Part shown: piece by piece, positions 7,253-15,642 of the stretch
How the letters are laid out: each line of letters starts with the position of its first letter
Position numbering within the stretch: the first letter of the stretch is position 1
Assembly: GCA_942492965.1 (NCBI GenBank)
Contig: OW818656.1
Span: 2,852,001 to 2,916,000 of the forward strand
DNA from: Sphingosinicella sp942492965
Lineage (GTDB): Bacteria > Pseudomonadota > Alphaproteobacteria > Sphingomonadales > Sphingomonadaceae
Direction: 5' to 3'
DNA: 64,000 nt
Notes under the pieces: model-generated
Told to the model about the DNA's origin: nothing
Database searches by the model: none
Seen by the model: the letters and a program-made list of their open reading frames with translations, nothing else
Program-made: the position numbers and the translations under genes

Positions 7253-10021
7253 TCAGTAGCGGACCGTGAACGTCAGTCCGGTCGTCCGCGGCCTGTTGAT
7301 GAAGGCCGACGACAGATTGCCGTCGAGCACACCGTCAACCAGTGTCGCCGCGCTCGTGGGAATGGTCGTCGCCTGCAGTTCCAGGTCGTTGAACACGTTG
7401 TTCATATATGCCGTCAGCGACCAGCGTTCGGTTTCGAGGCCCAGCCGAAGGTTCAGCATCTCCATGCTTCCGAGCCTGCCCGACGGGAAGTTCTGCGGGA
7501 AGGTCTCACGCTCGCCGATGTACTGGAACGCGACCTGCCCGGTCAGCTCGATATCGCCGACGCCGAGCGGATAGTTGAGATCCGCGCCGGCCGAGAACGA
7601 GACCTTCGGGACGTTCGGGGGGCGGTTGCCCTTGGCGAGATCCTGGAAGTCCGCCGGTGCGCCCGCGATGGAGAAGACCGTCATGCCCTTGGTGTATTCC
7701 GCTTCCGTATAGTTGCCGCTGAAGAACAGCGAAACGTTCGGGTTCACCTTGTAAAGGCTTTCGATCTCAAGGCCGTAGATGCGCAGCTGCGGTCCGTTTG
7801 CCGTGAGTGCGCCCGGATTGCTGATGCCGATCTGCGGCGTGTCGAAATCGGAATAGAAGGCGGCGACATTGAACGTCACGTCGCCGTCCATCCACCGCGA
7901 CTTGAGGCCGATCTCGCCCGTCACGATATCGTCGGAACCGTATGTCAGCGCGTCTTCGAATTCCGGCGAGCCGACCGGGCCGAAGCCCATCGCCGAGAAC
8001 GGGCTGTTGAGGCCGCCGTTTCGAACACCCCGTGCGATCGTGCCGTAAAGCATCGCATCGTCGGTCATGTCATATTCGAAGCCGGCGCGCGGCAGGAAGG
8101 TATTGAGCTTGAAATCGAAGCTCACGCCAGGGCCGCCCGGCGCGGTGAGCGCTTCCACGTCGTTGGGAACCGGGAAATAGATCGGTGCAAAGATGTCATC
8201 GGGATCCGTGAAGATCGGCGAGAAGATACCGATCACGAAGGACTCGACCAGCGTCGACCTTACCCTTTCGTTTACGTAGCGCGCACCAGCGAAAACGCGG
8301 AAACGCTCCGACACATCATAGCTGAATTCGGCGAACGCCGAGAACTGCCGCGTATCGACCCGCGTGGTCGAGCGTTCGATCTCCGTTGTGCCGCTGTCCG
8401 TGATGTTGGCGTATCCGGGGCCCGCAACGAGGGCCGTGTCGGTCGCTTCGGTGTCCTGATAGAACGCGCCCGCCACAAAGTTCAGCGGCGATTCAAAGTC
8501 CGAAACGAAACGGAATTCCTGCGAAACGCTCTTTTCCTTGCCGCGCGTCTGCGCAATGGCCGTGAGGTCGGACGAGAGCAGGTTGCTTGCCGTATCGAAC
8601 GGCGGGAAGGCGTTGAAGAAGCCTTCGAAGCCGTATGTATACGCGGAGCTGAACGTTTCCGCCTGGCGTTTGCGCTTGTAGAGGCCGGTGATCGATTCGA
8701 TCGTGATCGGCCCGCCGTTCCATGAAACCTTGCCGCTGTAGAGTTCGAAATCATCTTGGCCGAGGCCGTCGATGAGGCTGAGCGACGGCGCAATCAGGTC
8801 TTCCGTTCCGACCGAATTGCCGATCGTCGTCGGCTCGATGAAGTTGAGTTCGCCGATATCGTCGCGGCCGAAATGCGCGGCAAGGCGGATGCTCAGATCC
8901 TCCGTCGGCTTGAAGAGAACGATGGCGCGTCCACCATAGGACTCGAAGTCGTTCATGTTCTTCTTGTCGAGGCCGAGGTTGTCGATGTAGCCGTCGTCCT
9001 TGCGATAGAAGCCGACCACGCGCACGCCGAGCTTGCCCGGCACCAGAATGAAGCTCGTGGCATTATCGACGCGATAGTTGAAGCCGCCGTTGTTCGTGGT
9101 GCTGAGGCCGTTGCTCCACATGCCCTCGATCATCTTGCCGCTATCGAGGTCGGGGTCGGCCGAGAAATAGCGGATCGCGCCGCCCATCGCGCCCTCGCCG
9201 AAATAGGTCGGCTGCGGGCCGCGGAGAACCTCGACCCGGTTGAAATCAAAGAAGTTGAAATCGCGCTGCGAGGCGGAGGCAGAGGCAACCGGAATATCGT
9301 CCACGAGGATGGAAACGAGCGGCTGCAGTTGGTTGCCCGAAACCTGGGTGCTGTTCGTCACGCCGCGAATGTTGATTTCGTTCGTGTTCGGGCCGCGATC
9401 CAGAAGCTCCACGCCGGCGACCCGGTTCGAGAGGTCTTCGAAATCGACGATGCCGGAGCGGCGAAGCTCCCGGCCATCGAGCGCGGCGACGCTGCCGCCG
9501 ATGTTCTGAATGGATTCCTGGCGGAATCGCGCGGTTACGACGATTTCCTCGCGGTCGTTGCTTTCAACGGCGACATCCTGAGCCACTGCCCCGTTCGCAC
9601 CGAATATGAACGTCGAAATCCCCGCGAAGAGCGACGCTTTCAATCCCCTGTTTGCCACTTTCATCTCCCTGCCTTCACCTGTTGGTTTCGGGGTGATGAC
9701 GATCACCCCTTTCTTGGTGAGGCGGGCGGAATATCCTGTGCGCTGAAGCAGAATTGCGAGCGCTTCATCGACCGTGTGCCGTCCGCGAACGCGCGGTGCG
9801 TCCGGGACATCGGCCAGATCGGGAGGGTAGAGAAGCTGTGCACCGGTAAGGCTTACCAGTGACGACAACGCTTCACCGAGAGTCTGCTCTTCGATGCGAA
9901 GATCGTAAGAGCGAACCGGCAAAGCTTGAGCATTCGCGGCAACGACCACGAAGACGGCAAAAGCACCGCCAAGCGTGAGTTGCCGACGCAAACTCAACCC
10001 CTCCCATTTCTGGCCGGGCAT
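7253..10021 (-). CDS. TonB-dependent receptor with N-terminal STN signalling domain
   Basis: Outer-membrane transporter of 922 residues that can also signal to a FecR protein. After a signal-like stretch (LTLGGAFAVFVVVAANAQA) comes an STN domain (residues about 36-112: LRIEEQTLGEALSSLVSLTG, TVDEALAILLQRTGYS). A second signal-peptide-like segment, MKVANRGLKASLFAGISTFI, begins at Met120, before the TonB box region EEIVVTARFR, the plug (VEVLRGPQPTYFGEGAMGGA) and the barrel ending FTVRY. Starts are ambiguous: ATG 10021, or TTG 9991 preceded by GGGAGGGG. An internal ATG at 9664 with GAAGG upstream could produce an STN-less form. It heads the receptor-peptidase-dipeptidase-sigma-antisigma set. Confidence 0.92.
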   Translation of the reverse strand: MPGQKWEGLSLRRQLTLGGAFAVFVVVAANAQALPVRSYDLRIEEQTLGEALSSLVSLTGAQLLYPPDLADVPDAPRVRGRHTVDEALAILLQRTGYSARLTKKGVIVITPKPTGEGREMKVANRGLKASLFAGISTFIFGANGAVAQDVAVESNDREEIVVTARFRQESIQNIGGSVAALDGRELRRSGIVDFEDLSNRVAGVELLDRGPNTNEINIRGVTNSTQVSGNQLQPLVSILVDDIPVASASASQRDFNFFDFNRVEVLRGPQPTYFGEGAMGGAIRYFSADPDLDSGKMIEGMWSNGLSTTNNGGFNYRVDNATSFILVPGKLGVRVVGFYRKDDGYIDNLGLDKKNMNDFESYGGRAIVLFKPTEDLSIRLAAHFGRDDIGELNFIEPTTIGNSVGTEDLIAPSLSLIDGLGQDDFELYSGKVSWNGGPITIESITGLYKRKRQAETFSSAYTYGFEGFFNAFPPFDTASNLLSSDLTAIAQTRGKEKSVSQEFRFVSDFESPLNFVAGAFYQDTEATDTALVAGPGYANITDSGTTEIERSTTRVDTRQFSAFAEFSYDVSERFRVFAGARYVNERVRSTLVESFVIGIFSPIFTDPDDIFAPIYFPVPNDVEALTAPGGPGVSFDFKLNTFLPRAGFEYDMTDDAMLYGTIARGVRNGGLNSPFSAMGFGPVGSPEFEDALTYGSDDIVTGEIGLKSRWMDGDVTFNVAAFYSDFDTPQIGISNPGALTANGPQLRIYGLEIESLYKVNPNVSLFFSGNYTEAEYTKGMTVFSIAGAPADFQDLAKGNRPPNVPKVSFSAGADLNYPLGVGDIELTGQVAFQYIGERETFPQNFPSGRLGSMEMLNLRLGLETERWSLTAYMNNVFNDLELQATTIPTSAATLVDGVLDGNLSSAFINRPRTTGLTFTVRY

Positions 10022-10186
10022 AACGGCGCGTATCGGATCTTCACACCAGCCCTGCAGATGAAGACCGGCGAGGAGAGAAAACCCGTAAACTTTTCTTCAA
10101 AGAAATGTCGCAATCCAAACTCCTTGCAACCCGTGCAGGGCGCAGCCCGGCATAACCCGCTTCCCAGCCGGCGCAAAGGTCTCAAC

Positions 10187-10200
10187 ATACATCATTGTAT
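10187..10200. promoter_or_regulatory. Inverted repeat ATACA-N4-TGTAT, candidate operator (site A)
   Basis: Perfect 5-bp arms ATACA (10187-10191) and TGTAT (10196-10200) with a 4-bp centre. On the minus strand it overlaps the predicted -10 of the STN receptor operon. The same arms and spacing, with the same flanks (AC before, T after), recur at 12344-12357 upstream of the MFS/POT operon. That recurrence is the main reason to believe it is an operator, most simply for a repressor. Confidence 0.5.
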
Positions 10201-10222
10201 TTTCAATGTTTTGCTGTCTCAG
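10194..10222 (-). promoter_or_regulatory. Predicted promoter of the STN receptor operon
   Basis: On the minus strand there is CTGAGA (10222-10217), a 17-bp spacer and TACAAT (10199-10194), a good sigma-70 -10 box. The -35 lies inside the end of the DUF1611 gene. The -10 is embedded in the inverted repeat at 10187-10200. The predicted transcript would have a leader of about 165 nt before the ATG at 10021. Inferred from sequence only. Confidence 0.45.
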
Positions 10223-11228
10223 GGAAGTCCGCCAGCACATCTACGACGGCGTTCACGCCGGTTCGTATCGGATCGAAGCAGGCGAGGCCGGTCTCTTCCG
10301 CCGTGCGAGCGATCGTTGCGAACGCCTCGCTTTCAGGCATTGAGGACGTGTTCAGGGATATGCCGACGAAGCGCGCGGCAGGATTGACCGCGCGCGCCAG
10401 CGGCAGGTAGGCGTCCATCGCCTCCTGAAGCGTCGGGCATCGGACGTGGGGGAAATCGTTCAGCCTTTCCCGCAGCGGATCGTCGCACAGAACAAGGGCG
10501 TCCGGCTGCGAACCATAGAGCAGCCCGAGTGTGACCGGCGCATAGGCAGGATGCAGGATCGCGCCTTGTCCCTCGATGATATCCCAGTGATCCGGGTCGT
10601 TTTCGGGTGACAGCATTTCTGCGGCGCCTGAAATGAAGTCGCCCACCACGGCATCAATCGCGATGCCGCCCCCGGCGATGAGAATGCCGGTTTGGCCGGT
10701 CGCGCGAAAATCGGCTTTCAATCCGCGCGCGTTCATGTCCTTCGCGATCGCCATCGCGGTATATTTCTTTCCGAGCGCGCAATCCGTGCCGACCGTCAGC
10801 AAACGCAGCCCGGCGCGCGGCTTGCCGTTGCCCACGGGCAACGCGTGCGCGGAGTGGCGTACATCGTGGAGCGTGCGCCCGAGCGCTGCGGCCAGGTCCG
10901 CGATTTCCGGAATGTCCTTCAAACGGCTGTGAAGGCCCGAGGCGATATCGAGGCCCGCGCGAAGCACATCCTGCAGGATCGGCACCCAGTGCGCCGGCAA
11001 GACTCCGCCGTGCGGCGCAATGCCGATCACGGCGGTTTTCACGCCTTCGTCCGCAGCCTGCTGCACCGTCATCGAAGGCAGGCCGATGTCGACCGCATCC
11101 TCAGTGAATCTAAGCTGGCCCAGGCAATCGGCGCGCGCCCAATCGCGCAGACCGAACGCGGTCTTCGCGTTGCGCGGGTTCGTCATGTCGCCGATGATGA
11201 GGAGAAACGGTTTCTTGATCGTCAGCAT
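10203..11228 (-). CDS. dgcN: DUF1611 family protein, D-glutamate N-acetyltransferase (DgcN)-like
   Basis: 341-residue protein of the DUF1611 family. Some members (DgcN) acetylate D-glutamate as a first step of its catabolism. A P-loop-like motif GTDCALGKKYT (residues 147-157) is preceded by LRLLTV, and the family signatures ATGQTGILIAGGG, EGQGAILHPAYAPVTLGLLYGS and GISLNTS are clear. Older annotations call these NAD-dependent epimerases. The usual DgcA partner is not in this window. It is transcribed divergently from the LysR regulator and sits beside peptidases, including an M19-type dipeptidase, so a role in using D-amino-acid products is plausible but inferred. Confidence 0.82.
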   Translation of the reverse strand: MLTIKKPFLLIIGDMTNPRNAKTAFGLRDWARADCLGQLRFTEDAVDIGLPSMTVQQAADEGVKTAVIGIAPHGGVLPAHWVPILQDVLRAGLDIASGLHSRLKDIPEIADLAAALGRTLHDVRHSAHALPVGNGKPRAGLRLLTVGTDCALGKKYTAMAIAKDMNARGLKADFRATGQTGILIAGGGIAIDAVVGDFISGAAEMLSPENDPDHWDIIEGQGAILHPAYAPVTLGLLYGSQPDALVLCDDPLRERLNDFPHVRCPTLQEAMDAYLPLARAVNPAARFVGISLNTSSMPESEAFATIARTAEETGLACFDPIRTGVNAVVDVLADFPETAKH

Positions 11229-11377
11229 ATTGCGTGTACAAATCCGTTATGCCTGTGCGCAGGCACGGCGAGAAGCCGGCTCCGAACCAGTGCGTTGTCA
11301 TGGGAACGCGGGTTTGACCGGTCGCTGCGGACAAGACAAACCAGTAGTCCTAAGGCAAGGGCGAGCGCTGCTAAACC

Positions 11378-12301
11378 ATGTTCCTGAATTCACAGACGCT
11401 CGCCTCGCTTCGCTTCTTCGAAGCCGCCGCACGCAAGTTGAGTTTCAAGAAAGCGGCGGCCGAGCTCCACGTCACCGACGGTGCCGTCAGCCAGCAGATC
11501 AAGCATCTTGAAGAGGCGCTGGGGCAGAAGCTCTTTCTTCGCTTGCCCCGGCGCATCGCGCTCACGGAGGCCGGCGAGCGCTTCGCATCCATCGTGCGCA
11601 AAGCGCTGGCAGAGATCGAAGATGAAGCGCGCGCTCTCCGCGCGGGCGGTGCAAGAACGGAAATCCGTGTCCGTGTGAATCCGTCGTTCGCGCTGCGCTG
11701 GCTGATGCCGCGCGTCGGCGATTTTTATGCCAAACACCCCGGCAGCAAACTCTTCATGATCGCTGAATACGGCGATATCGATCTGTCCGGGCGCGATTTC
11801 GATATCACGATCGAACAGGCCGTGCAGCCGCTTGCCGGTCTTCATTCCGAACGGCTGTTCGACGAATACATCACGCCGGTTTGCACACCGGCCTATCTGA
11901 AAGACCATCCTCTGGAAGCGCCCGGCGGACTGGAATCCTGTACGCTCCTGCACGATGCCCATGCCTGGAGCGGCGGCGCGAACGATGCGGAATGGAAGGT
12001 CTGGCTTCAGGAAGCAGGCGCGCCGCACGCGGCGACAGGGCAGGGGCGGTTCTTCAGTCTTGCCGACATGGCGATCCAGGCCGCGCTCAACGATCAGGGG
12101 ATCGCCATGGGCCGAACCGCCTTGGTTGGAGACTTGCTGGAAACGGGTGTCCTTATCGCGCCCTTCGCCTTGACGGTGAAAAGCCCCGCATCCTATTGGC
12201 TCGCCTTTCCAGGGGCACATTCGGAAACGCCCGCCATCGAAACTGTTGGAAACTGGCTGAGGGCCGAGGCGAAGCGCTTCCTCGATCAGGTGCCTTTCTG
12301 A
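11378..12301 (+). CDS. LysR-family transcriptional regulator, GcvA-like
   Basis: 307-residue DNA-binding regulator. The N-terminal winged helix reads LASLRFFEAAARKLSFKKAA and VTDGAVSQQIKHLEEALGQK, which matches the GcvA/amino-acid branch of the family. The C-terminal effector domain has LLHDAHAWSG and DMAIQAALNDQGIAMGRTALV. It starts 149 bp from the divergent DUF1611 gene, the usual arrangement for a LysR regulator and its target, and lies upstream of the MFS and POT transporters on the same strand. The effector is probably an amino acid or peptide product. Confidence 0.93.
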   Translation: MFLNSQTLASLRFFEAAARKLSFKKAAAELHVTDGAVSQQIKHLEEALGQKLFLRLPRRIALTEAGERFASIVRKALAEIEDEARALRAGGARTEIRVRVNPSFALRWLMPRVGDFYAKHPGSKLFMIAEYGDIDLSGRDFDITIEQAVQPLAGLHSERLFDEYITPVCTPAYLKDHPLEAPGGLESCTLLHDAHAWSGGANDAEWKVWLQEAGAPHAATGQGRFFSLADMAIQAALNDQGIAMGRTALVGDLLETGVLIAPFALTVKSPASYWLAFPGAHSETPAIETVGNWLRAEAKRFLDQVPF

Positions 12302-12320
12302 AAGCGTCCCGCGCAGGCCG

Positions 12321-12357
12321 TTTACAGTCCTGTCTAGATTCACATACACTTATGTAT
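12321..12357 (+). promoter_or_regulatory. Predicted promoter of the MFS/POT operon with ATACA-N4-TGTAT operator (site B)
   Basis: TTTACA (12321-12326) and TACACT (12345-12350) are 18 bp apart, 64 bp before the MFS start. The -10 lies inside ATACA-CTTA-TGTAT (12344-12357), the same inverted repeat as site A near the STN receptor. A repressor bound here would block the -10. Inferred. Confidence 0.45.
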
Positions 12358-12413
12358 TGACAAGAAGGCACCTGTCGCTCTTTCTGCGCGGCTCACGGGA
12401 GGGGGATACGGGA

Positions 12414-13730
12414 ATGGACGTCAGCGCCTCGAGAAGTCCGTCTGCAATCTCGCATCCTTCGGGCGCCAGCCTTCTCCAGCGTTATTGGGTTCTGGCGGTG
12501 ATGACGCTGGTCTACGCGCTCAACATCGCAGACCGCTTTGTCCTTTCGACATTGATCGAGCCGATCAAGGCGGAGTTCGCGTTGTCGGATAGCGCCGTCG
12601 GTTTCCTCACCGGCGTTGCGCTTGCCTTGTTCTACACGACCGCCGGGCTGCCGCTCGGTATCCTTGCAGATCGTGTCAACCGCCGGAAGATGATCGGCTG
12701 GGCACTTGCGATCTGGTCGATCTTCACGGCCTGCTGCGGGCTTGCGCAGAATTTCTGGCAGTTGCTCATCGCGCGGATCGGCGTCGGCGTCGGCGAGGCC
12801 GGCGGAACGCCGCCTTCGCATTCCATCATCGCCGACTATTTTCTGCCGTCCGAACGTGTCATCGCGATGTCGATCTACGCGCTCGGCGTTTCGCTCGGGT
12901 CTGCGATCGGCGGTATCGGCGGCGGGCTGCTCACGGAGCAGTTCGGCTGGCGAACCTGCCTCATCATCTTTGCCTTCGCCAGTCTCCCGGCGCTCCTCAT
13001 GCTTCTCACCATTCGCGAGCCGCGTCGCGGTGCCTGCGATCCCGGCGTCAGTGCCAACGCTCAAAAGCCAGGTTTCCGGGAAGCGCTTGACTTCATCCGG
13101 TCGCAGCGCGCGCTGATGCACGTGATTGCGGGCGGTACGGTGGCGACGTTCGCGGGCGGCGGCCTCGTGTGGTGGACACCAGCCTTCCTCGGAAGATCGC
13201 ACGGCTTCAGTGTCGGCGAGGCCGGGCTCCAGGTCGGGCTGATGAGCGGCGCGGCCGGTGCGGCGGCGATGCTGGCGACGATGTTCCTGATGTTCCGCAT
13301 GGCGCGCATGGACCCGAAATGGCAGTGCTATTTCCTCGCGGGCCTGACGCTGCTGATCACGATTCCCGGTGTCGCAGCCCACGTGGTTTCGGATCGCGCG
13401 ACCGCCATCACGCTGCTGTGGCTTTTCGTGCCCTTCATCAACGTGATGATCGGGCCGAGCCTCGCGCTCATCCAGAATCTGACACGCCCTGATGTGCGCG
13501 GGTTCACGGTCGCGGTTCTGCTGTTCACGGCGAACATTGCGAACCTTGCAATCGCGCCGCAGCTGATCGGGTTCGTCTCGGACATCCTCGCCAGCCGCAT
13601 CGCCGATCCCGCCCAATCGCTGCGCTACGCCCTCGCGGGCTTCGGGCTGACAGGCATCTGGGCGGCATGGCATTTCTATGCCGCGGTGGGTTCGCTGCGA
13701 TCGGATCTTGCGAAGGCAGGCAGCGCCTGA
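12414..13730 (+). CDS. MFS transporter, spinster-like
   Basis: Inner-membrane carrier of 438 residues with about 12 membrane segments. The first helix region reads YWVLAVMTLVYALNIADRFV, with the spinster-type motif GVALALFYTTAGLPLGILADRVNRRKMIG and IARIGVGVGEAGGTPPSHSI. ATG 12414 was chosen because GGGAGGGGG lies just upstream; the frame is open from 12357. The POT transporter follows after 25 bp, so both probably share one mRNA. The substrate is not evident from sequence; context suggests amino acids or small peptide products. Confidence 0.88.
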   Translation: MDVSASRSPSAISHPSGASLLQRYWVLAVMTLVYALNIADRFVLSTLIEPIKAEFALSDSAVGFLTGVALALFYTTAGLPLGILADRVNRRKMIGWALAIWSIFTACCGLAQNFWQLLIARIGVGVGEAGGTPPSHSIIADYFLPSERVIAMSIYALGVSLGSAIGGIGGGLLTEQFGWRTCLIIFAFASLPALLMLLTIREPRRGACDPGVSANAQKPGFREALDFIRSQRALMHVIAGGTVATFAGGGLVWWTPAFLGRSHGFSVGEAGLQVGLMSGAAGAAAMLATMFLMFRMARMDPKWQCYFLAGLTLLITIPGVAAHVVSDRATAITLLWLFVPFINVMIGPSLALIQNLTRPDVRGFTVAVLLFTANIANLAIAPQLIGFVSDILASRIADPAQSLRYALAGFGLTGIWAAWHFYAAVGSLRSDLAKAGSA

Positions 13731-13755
13731 TCGCACTCGGGCAGAAAGCAATATC

Positions 13756-15132
13756 GTGACGACAGCGTCGATCGCCTCCGCCGTGCACGGTGAGGAGCAG
13801 GGCTTCCTCGGCCACCCGAAAGGCCTCGCCTATCTCGCGTTCACCGAGGCGTGGGAACGCCTGTCCTTCTACGGCATGTCGAGCTTGCTGCTGCTCTACA
13901 TCCTCCAGCGGCTGCTGACGCCGGAGATCGCGGGCAGCGTCCTTGCGTTCGGCAGCCTCCGGGCGGGGATCGAGGCGCTCACAGGACCGCTTTCCAACCA
14001 GGCCTTCGCGAGCCAGGTGTTCAGCCTCTATTCGGGCCTCGTCTATTTCACGCCGGTGTTCGGCGGAATGCTGGCGGACCGTCTTCTGGGCCAGCGGCGC
14101 ACCGTGGTGCTCGGCGCGCTTCTCATGGTCGCGGGCCATGTGCTGATGGTCTTTGATGCGAGCTTCCTGATCGCGCTGTCGCTGCTGATCCTGGGAACGG
14201 GATGCCTCAAGGGCAACATCTCCGCGCAAGTCGGGCAGCTTTACGCGCCGGGCGACGAGGGGCGGCGGACCCGCGCGTTTGCGATTTTCTATGCCGCGAT
14301 CAACACCGGCGCCCTGTTCGGCCCGCTGGTGTGCGGCGTGCTTGCCCAAATCTACGGTTGGCACGTCGGCTTCGGCGCGGCCGGTGCGCTGATGCTGATC
14401 GCGCTTGTGGTTTACGGCGCGGGCTGGAAGCATCTCCCTCCCGATCGCAAGCGGCAGAGCAGCGCGGTTGCATCCACAGCGCTGGCGCCACGCGATTGGC
14501 GGATCATCGCCGCCTTGCTGTTCGTGGGCGTGATCGGGATTCTGCCCGGCGCCGCCTATTTCCAGGAAATGAATGCCGGCCTGCTGTTCATCGAAGCATC
14601 GGTAGATCGCGGCCTCTTCGGCTGGACCATTCCGGCAACATCGTTCAACGCGCTCGACGGCCTGTTCTGCATCATGGCCGTGCCGCTCCTGATCGCGCTT
14701 TGGCAGTGGCAGGCAAAACGGAACCGCGAACCGCACGATCTCACCAAGATCACGATCGGATATCTGATCATTGCCGCCGCCAACCTGATGATGGTCGTTC
14801 CCGCCGGGTGGGCCGACAAGGGCGAGACCGTCAGCGCGCTCTGGCCGGTCGCGCTCTATGCGCTGAACGCCCTGGGGTTCATATTTTACTGGCCGACACA
14901 GCTCGCACTCTACTCGCGAGCGGCGCCGGCGCAGGTCAATTCGACGATGATGGGCATTCTCTTCCTGTCCATCTTCCTCGGCAATCTCCTCGTCGGCACG
15001 CTCGCCGGACTCTGGGAGACGCTGAGCCACGCCAGCTTCTTCGCGCTCCACGCGGCGCTCGCCTTCGGAGCGTTCCTGATCATGCTGCTTGCCATGCGTC
15101 CGATCGGGAAGCTGCTCGCACCGCGGGTTTGA
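13756..15132 (+). CDS. POT (PTR2) family proton-coupled peptide transporter
   Basis: Imports di- and tripeptides across the inner membrane using the proton gradient. The family motifs are clear: EAWERLSFYGMSSLLLLYI (ExxER motif in helix 1), GGMLADRLLGQRRTVVLGA, GTGCLKGNISAQVGQLY and the PTR2 signature FYAAINTGALFGPLVCG. About 458 residues and 12-14 membrane segments. The start is taken as GTG 13756 because upstream in-frame codons overlap the preceding gene and the sequence MTTASIASAVHGEEQGFLG is typical of the family. With the periplasmic peptidases it completes an import route for peptides. Confidence 0.9.
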   Translation: MTTASIASAVHGEEQGFLGHPKGLAYLAFTEAWERLSFYGMSSLLLLYILQRLLTPEIAGSVLAFGSLRAGIEALTGPLSNQAFASQVFSLYSGLVYFTPVFGGMLADRLLGQRRTVVLGALLMVAGHVLMVFDASFLIALSLLILGTGCLKGNISAQVGQLYAPGDEGRRTRAFAIFYAAINTGALFGPLVCGVLAQIYGWHVGFGAAGALMLIALVVYGAGWKHLPPDRKRQSSAVASTALAPRDWRIIAALLFVGVIGILPGAAYFQEMNAGLLFIEASVDRGLFGWTIPATSFNALDGLFCIMAVPLLIALWQWQAKRNREPHDLTKITIGYLIIAAANLMMVVPAGWADKGETVSALWPVALYALNALGFIFYWPTQLALYSRAAPAQVNSTMMGILFLSIFLGNLLVGTLAGLWETLSHASFFALHAALAFGAFLIMLLAMRPIGKLLAPRV

Positions 15133-15140
15133 CGCCGCGA

Positions 15141-15554
15141 TCAGTGCTTGTGAGCGTCTGCCTTGGCGGGTTTCGTGTAGGGCACGAACTTGCCGAGGCC
15201 CACCGATCCGGCCTGCATGTGTGCCCCGGAATCGAAGAGGCGCACGATATCGACTGAGCAGAGCTGGTCCGAATGCGTGTTCGTGACGAGCACATAGTCC
15301 CGCCGCAGCGATGCCGCGCCCGAATCGGGTATGTTGACATAGATCGTGCCGCCCGACGTTTCGTAAATGATGGCCTTGCGGTCGATGATCCGGGACGAGC
15401 GTATTTCCCGCTGCGACAGGCAATCCTTTGGCTTGCCGGCGACGCGGCCTTCGATCGCGCGCGCGAGCTGTTCGTCAGCGGTTTGCGTTTTGGCCTGCGC
15501 GGCCGTGCCGGCGAGCAATGCGCCGGACAGAAGGATGAAGAACGACCTTTTCAT
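15141..15554 (-). CDS. Small secreted protein, DUF6491-like
   Basis: 137-residue protein with a signal peptide (MKRSFFILLSGALLAGTAAQA). The mature part carries DCLSQREIRSSRIIDRKAII and two cysteines (in DCLS and LCSVD) that could form a disulfide. The pattern fits the uncharacterised DUF6491 family common in sphingomonads and xanthomonads. ATG 15554 is preceded by AAGGAAGG; the frame extends to 15611. It converges on the POT gene with an 8-bp gap. Function unknown. Confidence 0.7.
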   Translation of the reverse strand: MKRSFFILLSGALLAGTAAQAKTQTADEQLARAIEGRVAGKPKDCLSQREIRSSRIIDRKAIIYETSGGTIYVNIPDSGAASLRRDYVLVTNTHSDQLCSVDIVRLFDSGAHMQAGSVGLGKFVPYTKPAKADAHKH

Positions 15555-15642
15555 GTGGCCTTCCTTTTCGCTTGATCTGAAGACTGTGCCTCTTTTTCTA
15601 CCTCCGAACATGGCTGGAGAATGAACAGCGCGTATCAGAAGG

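Noticed and set aside
6893..8725. 610-codon plus-strand frame
   Set aside because: Antisense to the S9 peptidase and STN receptor genes, Arg/Glu/His-rich without domains; typical shadow frame in GC-rich DNA.
11229..11377. A third copy of the ATACA-N4-TGTAT operator between dgcN and lysR
   Set aside because: Only a partial match (GTACA with a poor second arm); not supported.
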